This document shows positions 44,965 to 56,074 of a stretch of 64,000 bases of DNA, in pieces. Both the position numbers and the translations under genes were made by a program. A model generated the notes under the pieces. It saw nothing but the letters and a program-made list of their open reading frames with translations. It made no database searches and was not told where the DNA came from. Origin of the DNA: Gnetum montanum (Eukaryota > Streptophyta > Gnetopsida > Gnetales > Gnetaceae); the NCBI GenBank assembly GCA_015680685.1, contig MNCI01016599.1, positions 183,044 through 247,043 on the forward strand, given 5' to 3'. Position 1 is the stretch's first letter. Each line of letters opens with the position of its first letter.

Positions 44965-45160
44965 AAGAGAGATCAAAGAAGGTAAACTTGTTCTACAACA
45001 TTTTCCTAATGCCAAGGCATCCAAATTCCCTCAAAATTGGTAGGGTCCTTTCATTGTACTCAAAACTCTTGGTAATGGAGCATATTATATGGCAAACTTA
45101 GATGGAAATGAATATCTAGATCCTATGAATAGGTCCTTCCTCAAATTGTACTACATTTGA
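44965..45160 (+). pseudogene. E7 integrase C-terminal end
   Basis: Reads IKEGKLVLQHFPNAKASKF, then NW-stop-GPFIVLKTLGNGAYYMAN and DGNEYLDPMN, ending LKLYYI and a stop at 45158-45160. This is the familiar last segment of Tat-type Pol (W-x-GP-(F/Y)-h-V, then a closing KKYY-like motif before the stop). The rest of integrase upstream is not recognisable. Confidence 0.72.
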
Positions 45161-46765
45161 GACACAAAAAATTAAAAAAAAAAGAAAAAATACAAAAAAG
45201 AGATAAAAATCATTAGGTTTTCTATTATTCTTATCTCTTATTTTACTTTAGTTTTTTTTTTCATTAAATTCAATTTCCTCCTTATCTTACTTTTCATATT
45301 TTCTCTATCTTTCTCTTTATCTTTTGCTATTATTCCTCAAACTCTCTCCCATGAAACTTTCTCTATTTTCCCAAATCTTTAGTTATCCCATTCTATTAAT
45401 ATTTCTTTCTATTAGCACACCATGGTGAGGATGTTTCTTAGCGATCTACCTCATGCAAAGAACAAATGAGTGTTCTCTTATTTTTAAGTGGGTATGTTGA
45501 GTTTAAGTGGGATAAGGAGAGAATTTATTAATTTGTCAATTCAGCAATCATCAACAAGCAATAGATTATGGGATCTATCCATGTCCCACTTCTACAAACA
45601 AGCACCTCATCTTGGTATATAGGCAATGTTTCTTATTTCTTTTCTAGTCTTCTGATTGTCTCAATTTCATAACTCTATTCAATACCTCTTTATCTTATTT
45701 CTTCATTCCTCCTGTAACTCTCTTTTCTATTTAATTCCTTTTCTATCACCAATATATCAATGAGGATTGAGAAAATCTATTCTATTTTAGTAAGGTTATG
45801 TTAAGAGCTTGAATGGAGCAAGGTGTGAACATCATCAATCATATTCTTTTGGTCATCTTATGTGTAGGATTTATCCATGCCTCCCTTCTATGACATAGCA
45901 TCATCCTCATGACTAATGTATAGATGACATGATAACATTTTCCCCTTCTCATGCTTTTTCCTCCTACTATTCTTTTGTTGGTATAGTAAATCATCATCCA
46001 TTTCTTCTTGATGAATTCTCCTTTGACATGTCAACATCATTCATCAAGATGAAACAATATTATGCTAAATTTTTTTAACATTATTTCATCCAAGTTTAGA
46101 TATTAAAGTGGCCCAAAAATAGAATCATAAGATATATTTCAAATCTTCAAAGACCTCTAAGGATCATTACAGCTCATAACCTAGCATATGAACATTACTT
46201 TTGGTAATTCTAGAAAAATTTAGGAATGAAAATTTTTCTAAGTATTAGAGGTGACATTGATGCAACATCAACATCACCCTTGGACCACCTTTCTTGCATC
46301 ACTTATGTCAAAACTACCTTTCAAGATCCCAAATGACACACCTACAATAGTCTTGATATGTCAAACATTAAATTTCAACATCTTGGAAAACTTGCCCTAA
46401 GACCCTAAAAGTTAAAATCTTTCTAAGTATAGGTGACACTAATACTAATGTCAATGTTACCTCTACAATCATCAATGTAGGATCAAGCATAAAACTTCCT
46501 ACCTATAAAAGCTAGCAGTTTGACTTTAGTTGTAGCCTTTCAAGCTCTCCATTAACTAGTTGATACCATTTTCAAGGTATCCAAAAGGCATATTCAAAAC
46601 GTTTAGAGCTAGTTTTGGGGGTTAGCACTAAAATTTTAACTAAGTATTACATGTGATGCTAACAAAAATAGCAACATGATCCAAGATAGCACATACATTA
46701 AGTAAGATCACTAAAATTAACATTTGGCTATGTTCCCCAAGTCCTTGAGCTCCTTGGTGTCCTAT
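45161..46765 (+). other. E7 3' non-coding region and probable U3
   Basis: A-rich start (45165-45215), then pyrimidine-rich DNA. A block near 45417-45480 (CACCATGGTGAGGATG) follows. From about 46230 three variants of CTAAGTAT(T)A...GTGA(C/T) precede repeated ACATCAACATCA-type motifs, and a TATAAAAG box lies near 46508. The right LTR of E7 may therefore begin before 46766, where alignment to the left copy starts. Confidence 0.45.
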
Positions 46766-47915
46766 AAGCTTCATTATGACACATTTTGGCATAAGTTTCA
46801 GTGTCTTAGTGGCTTGGACTTGTGGTATGGAAAAATATAGAAAATTTTTTCTAACTCCATGATAACACTAATGTTAACATCAACATCAGCATCAATGTCT
46901 CCACTTGCATAACTTGCACCATCCAACTTTTTTGGATCAAAGTTACCAAAAATGAACTTTCAATTGACCCCACTTGACTTTGGGGTCAAACTTGAAAATC
47001 CTAGGCCTATAAATATGATAATAGAACTTAAATTCAAGGTCAATTTCTTGAGATCTAGAGTACCTTTTAGATTTTAAGAAATCAAGAGCATGAGTATTTG
47101 CCTTCTCTGCATCTTTCATGTGCTTCACAATAATCACAGCACCTCTTGGTTATTTGCTAGCTAAATTTGATGCATGAGCTCTCCAAAGCCCATGCACTAA
47201 CACTAACACCAACATCAACAGTAGTTGGAAACTCTCATGTCACTATCCTAAAGCTATAATTTTTCAGCATCAATTTCACTAGTTCCAAAGTTCAAATTTT
47301 TTCAACTACAATGTCACTTACTAGAAAATTAGTTAAAATAGCCCAATTTTGACTTCAAATCAATTCTTGACTATGCCTGAAGCTTTCTTACTCATAGATT
47401 CATTATGCAAATATTTAATTTCAGTATTGAGACCCCCATTTTACTCATAAATTAAGTGCTTATTATTAGTTTTATCTCCCTTACATATTCCACTAACACT
47501 TGTAGCTTTGACCCTCCATAGAAGACAAACACTTTGCATTTATCTAATTAAGAATTTTCATTATTGGGAAAGGGAAACAAGGCCCTTTCCCACATATCAA
47601 GTTTTCCATTTTTTATAGTTTTTACACTCTTTTAATTACTTTTCTATACTTATATTTTATTTTATGTTGCTAGATAATTCATTTCTATACTTAGTTTTTA
47701 TTTGCATCAACTAGGCTAATTAAGTTATTACTTAGACTCATCATTTTTCATCCTTTCCTACTATTCCTAGGTCATGAATAGTAGGCTAAGTCAATATTTG
47801 TTTAGAAGTTCATGCCCCATCATGTCATAATTGTTAACTTATCAAAGGTTATATTTAATTGAAAGATGATTTGTGGTCATGAGTTAGGTAACTTTTGAAG
47901 ATACTTGAATGTCCT
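46766..47915 (+). repeat. E7 right LTR
   Basis: Homologous with 37876-38640: shared text includes TATAAGC(A/T)TCATTATGA(T/C)ACA, CCTAGGCCTATAAATATGA with TATA box at 47008-47015, TGTCACTATCCTAAAG and ATTTTACTCATAAA. Both edges are uncertain; no TG...CA ends with a target duplication could be fixed. The ACATCAACATCAGCATCA array near 46875 corresponds to the dyad at 37987. Confidence 0.62.
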
Positions 47916-49015
47916 CCATAGCAATTATTTCTAAGATGGATATAACGAGAACATTTAAGGCTTTACTAATATGATTTGTTATTAACTCTATAGCACCCTA
48001 TTATGCTTCATGAGACATTACAATAATTGTGGCTCCTTCATCATTTTCAAGAACAACTTGGAATGCAGAAGCATTCCTTGTGATATTTACTATAATTTTC
48101 TAAAATGAAGGTCCATCAAGACCTTCAACTCATCTCTTGTAACTTTAAATATTCTTGTTAGGTCTCTCATTCTCTACCTCATGGCTTCTAATAATTTCTA
48201 TACGGAACTCATAGTTTGATGGTACATCCTAGGATCCATTATTAATGCATGAGTACTAGTGTAGGTAACACTAGTCTAAGTGCTATGAACCCAAACATCA
48301 ATGATCTATATTGCTAAAATTGTGGTTGCTAGTATTAATATTATAGCTACTACAAATGTGTTGGTTGCTACTACTTTATTATTCAAAGAAGTCTCCACTT
48401 GGTTCTTCCTTGCTAACATGGGTTTAATCATTTCAGCACATGAGGCATTATGGGCTTGTCTAATAGTGTTATTAGTGTATCCAAAAATTCCAACTCATTT
48501 GCACAATTTTCAAATCTAGTAGGGCAATGAAAATTTCTTATTTCCTAATTCATTCTCCTAGAATCTTCACTCAATCTCTAAGAAGAGCAGATAAGCTGCA
48601 TTAACTAGATACCTCTCACTAAAGATGATATTTTCACTTGTTGCATAAGTGAATATTATGTTTAAGTGCTTAGTGGGGTAGAGATGATAAATTCCTATCT
48701 TGAAATAAATTTTCTTTGTAAGTGTTAGAAAATCATATTTCTTCTTTTGATTATCATAGGTCCTCTATGTCCATAAATTCCTTATTTTAGTGTCAAAGCA
48801 AATTAAGACTATAATGGTCCCATTCTAATGTTCAAAATTCTCAACATAGTAGTAATGACATCAACAGCATAAGAAAGAGAAATTTCCTCTATCTTAATGG
48901 TCGAATTCTCCTACAATTATGCTAGAATTGATAGGTTTTACCTACAAATAATTTTTGATTAGTTAAAATCATGGGCCAAAATTGAGAAGTCTATAGCTAT
49001 TCACAAATCTTCTAT
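47916..49015. other. Spacer left of E2, no gene recognised
   Basis: AT-rich; a short frame at 48301-48519 is hydrophobic but has no recognisable pattern and no neighbours to support it. Confidence 0.4.
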
Positions 49016-49968
49016 TGATGAGAGCAGTTACTCTAATTATTAGAGTGGTTACTCTAGTGGTTACTCTAAGTATTAGAGTGGTTACTCTAGCGGTTACTCT
49101 AGTAGTTATTCTAATTATTAGAGAGGTTACTCCCTGTAGCAGGAGGTCTAACTGTGGATGGATCTTTATTTGAGCTCTAATTATCAAAGTAGTTGCTCCC
49201 AAGCCTATAAATATAGTGCCGAAGTGCACAATTGGGAGGGAAGTCTTTTAACACTCAAGTAATGAAACTCTTGTAGTCTATTTGAAAGTTAGATTATTTT
49301 CCAAGTGCCTGTAGCAGGAGGTCTAACTGTGGATGGATCTTTATTTGAGCATTGTGTACCTAAGCACACCTTGTGAACGATAATAAAGACAAGCTCTTTG
49401 ATTCATCCTTGCAGCACTTGAGATTTGTTTTCTTACGCATTTCTTTTATTCTATTTTCTTATGAATTTATTTTATTTTATTTTATTTTATATAGTTTACA
49501 TTTATGTTATTAGCACAGCAATTCATTTTAATCAATTCTGCAAATCATTAAATTACACAAGCATGACCACTTCGAGCATGCGTGTAATGCTTGGTAACCT
49601 AGTAACAATTAGTGTTTGGTAATCCTAGTAGCATTGCATTGGTTCAGGATGTGTACGACAAGTGGGAATAGATGCTATTGTTAGGATTAGTTAGAACTTA
49701 GTTAATGAGTAGTTAAGTTAAATTATTCACCTAGTTATCTCCCTATTATCACAGGATGTAAAAACATAAAAGATATAAAAATCATATGCCTCAAGCTTAC
49801 TTAACCATACAATTATGACATACAAGTAAGTTTGGGAAGACAACGATCAATCAACCCATCCTTGTTCCATAAGGGTGCATAAGCACTTAGTCCTTGATAT
49901 TTGACTGGCTCGTGCGTGAAACACTCGTATTCATATGGTTGAGTGTAGGGGTACCTCGCCATTCATCA
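49016..49968 (+). repeat. E2 5' LTR (953 bp)
   Basis: Starts TGATGAGAGC, ends CCATTCATCA. U3 consists of a repeated unit built on the near-palindrome ACTCTAATTATTAGAG with GGTTACTCTAG spacers (49018-49130), then a misplaced 42-base R/U5-type segment, then TATAAATA at 49206-49213. AATAAAG is near 49381. Tandem TTTATTTTATTTTATTTTAT lies at 49460-49490 and the U5 repeats near 49594 and 49618. Confidence 0.88.
49134..49175 (+). repeat. 42-bp segment duplicated into U3 of the E2 5' LTR
   Basis: The segment beginning CTGTAGCAGGAGGTCTAACT and ending TTTATTTGAGC occurs at 49134-49175 and again, identical over all 42 bases, at 49309-49350, its normal place near the start of R. The 3' LTR has only the normal copy (about 58005-58045). 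Template switching during reverse transcription or later conversion could produce this. Confidence 0.9.
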
Positions 49969-49969
49969 T

Positions 49970-49988
49970 TCGTGTCATTGCTGAGGAC
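49970..49988 (+). other. E2 primer binding site, degenerate
   Basis: TCGTGTCATTGCTGAGGAC follows the LTR end by one base. Against TGGCGCCGTTGCCGGGGAT it keeps the frame of the tRNA-Asp site with about six differences, mostly transitions. Confidence 0.6.
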
Positions 49989-50116
49989 TTAGTTGTTTGT
50001 GCACTAATTAGAACATAGGAAATCATTCACATCGCTGGAACAAATCCTTAGGGTTGGTTTAGAAAATAATAAACAAGAATACATTGCACAGTAAACAGAC
50101 AAGTATATCTCCTTCT

Positions 50117-52440
50117 TCGTATGAAAGCACCTCATCACCTAGGTCTAAAACAGGAAACAATCGATGGCATAATATACATGACGTTGATCCACCAGTTCCT
50201 TAACAAGTTCAAGTGGTATATATTCATCCCGATGAGTATATACCAAACTTCACCTTTATCCTCCATCAAGATGAACAACTACATTGGCGAGACTTAGAAG
50301 GTAACATAGTGTTACCTCCTGATCATTCAGTCCCAAGCATACTTCTTTGTGCTCTCACATGAATTGGCATGCTGCACTTACATGTAGAATACGTTGTGCA
50401 AGACCATGACTCGAGAGAATACCATCCCACAAAGGCACAACTTCAAAGTGATTTGTAACAGGAGAGACATCATAAGTCTTTGAAGGGAAAGTGGTCACAA
50501 GATGTTCCACATGTCTTAAGTGAAAATGAGGGTGGTCAACCTGCCTTAAGCAGTTGCCCACACAATCATGTTCCTCCCCTTGACTTTGGCCAAGGGGTTG
50601 TGTATCAGAACCTTCATTCCACTATTCATAACCCAGGTTTTGATACCCATAGGCACAAAGGATCCAAAATAGGGATACAAACACATGATAAAGACAGACA
50701 TTCTAATCGCAATCGCGATCGAGGTCGAGACCACCAAAGAGAAGGTGGCAGACACTATCATGATGATGGTTCTCCTTCTTCTTCACCTTCATCATCTCCT
50801 TCATCCTCTCCTTCAGTATCTGGACATAGTCATAAGGAAAAAGATCATGGGAATAAAGGTAGGCAAAGTGGAAGTCATAAATGAAATAGCCAAGAAAGGA
50901 GACAAGGGCACTCTAGAAATTCACGACATAGAAGAAGGGAGAGTAGGGAACAACATAGGCATCATACATGCCATGGATGAGATGATCACAATGAACCCCT
51001 ACTCGCTACTCGAGCTATGTTGGACATAACTAAGGCTATTAAAATTCCAACAAGGCACCAAAAAGATAGTAGGATCAAGAGATTAGATATGAACAATATC
51101 CCATGATTTGAAGGAGGATACAACAATGATCCTCAGAATCACTTACAAGCATTCCATAATGTATGTTCCTTACAAAATATAGAGAAAAAATGGCAAAAAC
51201 TTAAGTTTTTTCCACGAACACTAGTTAAAGAAGAGGAAAGCTAGTACTAGTCTTTAGAACTAGAATCCATTCGTAAGTGGAGTACTATGTTAGAACTATT
51301 TGATGACAAGTACCAAATGTACTCCTGACTGTCTAACTTACGAAAGCAAATCCAAGGTTGGAAACAAGGACGACATGAACCCTTGGATGCTGCCATGGGC
51401 CGATATTATGCACTATTACACCATTGTCCTGGCCATGGTTATTCGCAAAGGGATCAACTGCACCATCTCATGCATGGGATTAGGCATGAAACAAGAAGAA
51501 TCTTTGGGACTTATGCCCAAGGAAGACTATCCAAGCTTAGATTCCATCAAATTCAAAGACTATTGGATCAATTTGTTAAGGAAGAAGGTGAGCTATGGAA
51601 GAGAGAAAGTGTGAAAGAGTATAATCGAGATCCTTCCCTCTGGAAGAGGGGAGTAAGATTTTGTGAGGATGAAGAAGAGTCACCACTTGAAGAGATGGTG
51701 AATAGGAAAACTTTGCTTATTCAAAAGTTGACATCAAAAGTATCAACAAAGGTAGACCAAATGTGGGAATCACTAGACAATAGATTTCAATTTGTTCTTA
51801 AAATAGTAGAGGAGTCTAAAGAGCAAGGTAGTGATTGTGAAAAAAGAAAAAAGAGAGAAGCTGAACATGCATGTAGCAAGGGTAAGGGAAAATTTTCCAT
51901 CATTAAAGAGGTTGTGGAGTCAAAAACAGACAATGATAGAGGATGTGAAATGTGTCAATATGACCATCCTAAGGGATTTTTCCCTATAATCTCACATTTA
52001 CAAGAGTCTGGGGTGTATGCACTCAACCCACAATTGAACAAACAGCAAGTACCCCGAAGGTTACCTTACCCCCAAGGTAACCTAAGACAATTCCACCAAC
52101 CCTTAACGTATTATCCAAGTGGAACTCCATGACAAACGATTGAGTAATATTAATAGTAGCAGCACCCACAATCATGGGGAATGCCACCACCATGGCAACA
52201 GTATCCTTACCAGCAACCTAACTCGTATGGATATTACGTGTAGCAACCAATCTTTCCACATAACTCTACTGCTCACATTACTCCTCAACCTCACTACCAA
52301 GCCTATGAGCATTATAGGACTCCCTCTTCTAGGTGTGATATTTTGCAAGCATATCATCCTTCTCATCTGGCCACATCTCTTCCACCAATAGCTCCACCAC
52401 CACCTGCTCTAGCTATGCAAGGTAAAATCCCTACCTAGCT
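50117..52440 (+). pseudogene. E2 Gag with Arg/Ser-rich N-terminal region and zinc knuckle
   Basis: One frame can be followed from about 50117. A 100-residue stretch at 50640-50960 is dense in Arg, Asp, His and Ser (RDRGRDHQREGG, SPSSSPSSSPS, then RRRESREQHRHH). The capsid part begins KRLDMNNIP and FEGGYNNDPQNHLQAF (51090-51160) and continues in the open piece 51383-52132: MGRYYALLHHCPGHGYS, HETRRIFGTYAQGRLSKLR, a coiled segment and a knuckle CEMCQYDHPKGFFP whose last Cys is lost. A Pro/Gln/Tyr tail reaches about 52440. In-frame stops at 50882 and later are at Gln, Trp or Arg positions. E3 and E4 Gag lack such an Arg/Ser block. Confidence 0.85.
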
Positions 52441-52555
52441 ATAGCAATGTAATGCCACAAGGATTGTTAACTCTCAACCTACTATTGGTTCCAACAACCA
52501 CATGAAGAAAAGACCTTTCTTTAGAACCAATAGATCAACCAAGCCCTTGTAATCA

Positions 52556-53210
52556 CAAGTGGCTGATTCCTTAGATGCCTCAGTATCAATCAAAACTTTC
52601 GATCCTCCTTCAACTCAACCACCACACTCAATGCATACAGTCATGCTAACACATGTCATCACCGATTGGATCAAAGTTGGCCACCTTCCCAGGAAATTCT
52701 CTAATCCTAGGAGTCCTCTGATATACTTACAAATCGTTGGAAATGCACCATGCAAGGCTCTTTTGGATTTAGGTTTCGATGTTAACTTGATTTCTCAAGA
52801 AATGTACAAGGCCTGGAACCTACCTCCATCGAAAAAGAGTAACATCTTTCTAGAGTTGGCTAACAAATCCATCACTTTCCCATTGGGACTGGTGGAAGAC
52901 ATTATTACCACTATTTGTGGATGGTTGTACCTAGCTGACTTCCTAGTGATTCAGGTGAACAACAATAAGGGGGACTTCCCAATCATAATGGGAAGAACAC
53001 GGCTAAGCACCATCGATGCATGCCTAGGAATCCACAATCATTCCTTAGATATATCAAAAGAAAATACATTCAAAAATATAGAGAAGAAAAAAGTTCTTTG
53101 CATCGCATACAGTGACACAGGGTGTAATTGCATGCAGAGGTCATGGTTTGTGCAAAGTTTAACATTGCTTTCATGCAATCACTATGCACAAGTGATCAAC
53201 ATATAAAGAT
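52556..53210 (+). pseudogene. E2 aspartic protease, long open frame
   Basis: Open from 52559 to a stop at about 53204. The active site reads LLDLGFDVNLIS with Asp at 52766-52768; Athila-type proteases characteristically have D-L-G where retroviruses have D-(T/S)-G. Following elements are FLELANKSITFPLGLVEDI, ADFLVIQVNNNKGDFPIIMG and RLSTIDACLGI. A Cys/Tyr-containing linker leads to reverse transcriptase. It is the best-preserved protease in the window. Confidence 0.85.
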
Positions 53211-53287
53211 GCCTATATGCAGTAGCCACATAACAGGAAGACACCCACTAGCTGAGAACTGATCAAGAAAGTAGTTCACTCATATGC

Positions 53288-54510
53288 ATGGAACCAACTG
53301 AGGGTTTGACTTGTGCTTACATCGATAGCATAGATGCATTAGAGCAAGTCCACTACCAACTTCCAAGTCTTAACCTTGAAAATGTCAACTGGGGGAAGTT
53401 GGAAATCCCTAAAAAATTTAATCAGGAGCCCCTCGAGCTAAAATCATTACCCACCAGTATGGAATACACGTGCCTTAAAAACGAAAAACTAGTAATTATC
53501 AACGCTAAACTTGCTCCTCAACGGAAAGAAGAATTGTTGAAGGTAATTAATAAATGGTCAAAAACCTTCACTTGGTCATATCCTAAATTAATTGGAATAG
53601 ACCCTAGGATATGCCAACATAGGATTTACACCAACCCCTCCATGAAGCCTTGAAGACAACCGTAGAAGCATTTAAACCTAAAGCTGAAGCAAGTAATCAA
53701 GGAAGAAATCAAACAGCTTCTCAAGNTAGAAGCATTTAAACCTAAAGTTGAAGCAAGTAATCAAGGAAGAAATCAAACAGCTTCTCAAGGTTGGGTTCAT
53801 ATACCCCATTGTTAATAGCGAATGTGTTATCCCCTTAGTTATTGTACCTAAAAAGGAAGGCAAAGTGTGTATGTGAATAGATTTCAGTCTACTAAATATG
53901 GCAACATTCAAAGATCACTTTCCATTGTCATTTGTTGACCAAGTCTTAAACACCATCGCAGGGCATCGCTACTACATTTTTTTGGATGGATATAGTAGAT
54001 ATAATCAAATATAAATAGCCCTAGAAGACCAAGCCAAGACTATATTCACTACTCCTTGAGTAGCTTTTGCATACTAACAGATGTCATTTGGCTTGTGCAA
54101 TGCCCCTACAACATTTCAATGACTAGTTCTAAGCATCTTCCAATAGTAGATAGGAAATGGTGTAGAAGTCTTTATGGACAATTTCTTCACCTATGGAGAA
54201 AAATTTAATCAAGCCTTGGACCAGTTAGAAAAACTATTAAAAAGGTGTAGAAACCAATTTGAGGCTCAACTAGTAGAAAAGCCATTTGATGGTCCAAGAG
54301 GGTGTAGTACTAGGGCACAAAATCTCACACACAAGGATAGAGGTAGACCCCAAAAAAATCAAAGTTATCCAAGGAATTACCCATCAACCGGAAACTATCA
54401 AAGATCTTTGATCATTTCTTGGACATACTGGCTACTATAGGAGATATATTGAGAACTTTTCAAAGGTTTCCAAACCATTGGTGGAATTAACAAAAAATGA
54501 CATACCTTTT
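53288..54510 (+). pseudogene. E2 reverse transcriptase, active-site Asp changed
   Basis: The N-terminal linker is open at 53288-53653 and ends ICQHRIYTNPSMKP. Then come an artificial duplication with N (53663-53789), a GFIYPIVNSECV-like block, the fingers region near 53850-53920, FLDGYSRYNQI (about 53980), LCNAPTTFQ (about 54097), and the catalytic motif VFMDNFFTY at 54168-54194, where E1 has FMDD; the second Asp is replaced by Asn, probably G-to-A. The thumb GYYRRYIENFSKVSKPLVEL is at about 54429-54490. Confidence 0.85.
53663..53789 (+). repeat. 63-bp tandem duplication around an N, probable assembly artefact
   Basis: 53663-53725 and 53727-53789 match at 62 of 63 positions (one C/T difference) with a single N between. 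E1 has one copy at the same place. An unmerged contig overlap explains this better than biology. Confidence 0.85.
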
Positions 54511-55140
54511 GAGTGGACCAGGGAATGAAAATTAGCTTTTCAAACTCTGAAATAGAAGCTAGTAGAAACACGCATTCTACAAGCTCCTGATTGGTCCAAA
54601 CCATTCCATATTATGATAACATGTCCAACTATTCCTTAGGAGCTGTACTTACATAGTTAGATGACCAAAAGCATTCTTATTACATCCACTATGCAAGTAG
54701 AAGTATCACTGGTGCACAACTTAACTACACTACCATAGAGAAAGAATTAATGGTTGTAGTGTTTGCACTAGAAAAGTTTAAACACTATGTATTGGGATAT
54801 AAAGTATATATACATATAGATCATAGTGCAATAAGGCTCCTCATGAATAAGCCAATGGTAAGCCCTCATATCATATGATGGCTTGTAATCTTACAAGAAT
54901 TCGATCTTACGATGATCGAATGTAAAGGCACCGAGAACATAGTTGCTGATCATTTATCAAGGTTGCGATGGTACAACAAAGAGGATGAGTATCCAATTTC
55001 TGATTATTTTCTTCAGGAATTCCTCTTTTTTGGTGTACTGAATAATCAATCACCCATGGACACAAACTGGTATAGTAGCATTCTTATCTATCTCCTCATC
55101 CAAAAAATGCCACAAGAGTTAAATCTTAAGAAGAAACAAT
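54511..55140 (+). pseudogene. E2 RNase H domain
   Basis: Reads SYYIHYASRSITGAQLNYTT and EKELMVVVFALEKFKHYVLG, then YIYIDHSAIRLLMNKPMVSP (Asp of the TDH block kept, Thr to Ile), and MIECKGTENIVADHLSRLRW in the open frame 54912-55142, matching the connection end of RNase H. The first catalytic Asp region near 54620 reads MSNYSLGAVLT, with Asp-Ala-Ser lost. Confidence 0.82.
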
Positions 55141-56074
55141 AGTTTCTTCACCGAGCCAAGTACTTTATGGAAATCAATGGGAAACTTTACAAAGTGTGTC
55201 CCAATGGCTTGGTTCAATGGTGTGTTCCCAATATAGATCAATTGCAAGTTCTTGAAGATGCTCATGATGGTCCTTGTGGGGATCATTATGCTGGGAGACG
55301 AATGACCATCAAGATCTTGCTTGCAAGATATTATTGGCCTACATTGTTTTGAGATGCCCATCAATTCATCCAATCTTGTGAGCATTGTCAACTTGATGGG
55401 GGAATGATTGCTGGAATGGACGGTCTGCAACTGTTAGAACCCTTCAACATTTGGGGAATTGATTTTATGGGGCTAATTACATCAATGTCCAACTGAAAAG
55501 CCTATATCATTGTTGCTATTGATTACCTAACTAAATGGGTAGAAGAAGCTTCTATTAAGGATTGTACATCATCTACAGCTACATGATTTGTTTAACAACA
55601 AATCATAAATAGGTTTCATGTGCCTTGTGCACTTATTTTAGATAATGGTACCCACTTCACAGGTGCAACTTTTCAAAAATTAATGCAACACTTAGGGGTT
55701 GAGCATAAATTGACTACACCATACCACCCCCAAGAAAATAGTCAAGTAGAAGTTACCAATAGGAGATTACAAAGATATTGATAAGAACTATTAACAAGTT
55801 TAGATGAGACTAGAGCACTAAACTGAACAATGCTCTTTGGGCATACCGCTCCACATGGAAACTCCCTACAAGCTACTCTCCCTATGAGTTAGTGTATGGT
55901 AAATTACCAATACTTCCCATTCAAACTAAGCTTTGTACACTATCCATGGTATGTGACCTCAACCTTGACCTTGATCTAGCACAGAAACAACAGTTAGTAA
56001 CCCTTAACTTGCTAGATGAAAACCAACTAGCTGCCCTATCATCTAATGAGTTTCACAAGGCATTCAATAAATAA
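55141..56074 (+). pseudogene. E2 integrase, catalytic triad readable, C-terminus missing
   Basis: The N-terminal zinc region includes LQVLEDAHDGPCGDHYAGRR (His), FIQSCEHCQLDGGM (Cys pair, 55366-55405). The core has WGIDFMGLI (Asp, about 55453), ALILDNGTHF with Asp at 55641-55643, and QENSQVEVTNR (Glu, about 55736). A final open piece 55892-56074 ends in NEFHKAFNK-stop. At 56083 a single N stands where E1 has about 400 more bases with the GPY domain, so the end was deleted or lost in assembly. Stops and a frameshift near 55770 inactivate the core. Confidence 0.84.

Larger units (their letters stand above)
31336..47915 (+). mobile_element. E7: Tat-like Ty3/gypsy relic bracketed by related LTR copies
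   Basis: The LTR copies at 31336-31369 plus 37871-38640 (split by E5) and 46766-47915 are homologous, diverged but alignable throughout, with the same TATA box context. Between them are a Gag (from 38895), a protease-adjacent region (42439-43330) and the integrase C-terminus (44965-45160), in plus-strand order. Reverse transcriptase, RNase H and most integrase are missing. The Gag-protease linker (SLFDLIFTSKNHHLALEELL) and the integrase end (MANLDGNEY...LKLYYI) resemble the Tat branch. E5 and a minus-strand solo LTR are nested inside. The left LTR is cut at 31336 where it joins the preceding integrase relic. Confidence 0.6.

Noticed and set aside
49011-49015. Target site duplication for E2
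   Set aside because: TCTAT and TTTGT share only three of five bases, which is not convincing.
49018-49130. Regularly spaced short repeats resembling a CRISPR array
   Set aside because: The sequence is plant nuclear DNA inside an LTR; units are contiguous and dyad-symmetric without unique spacers.
48969-49229. Minus-strand open frame of 86 codons
   Set aside because: Same cause: the repeat array of the E2 5' LTR.
50480-50884. RS-rich frame as a host splicing factor
   Set aside because: It is in frame with the E2 capsid downstream (one stop between) and sits between primer site and capsid, so it belongs to Gag.
53663-53789. 63-bp tandem repeat as a biological duplication
   Set aside because: An N separates near-identical copies and the sister element has one; assembly overlap is more likely.
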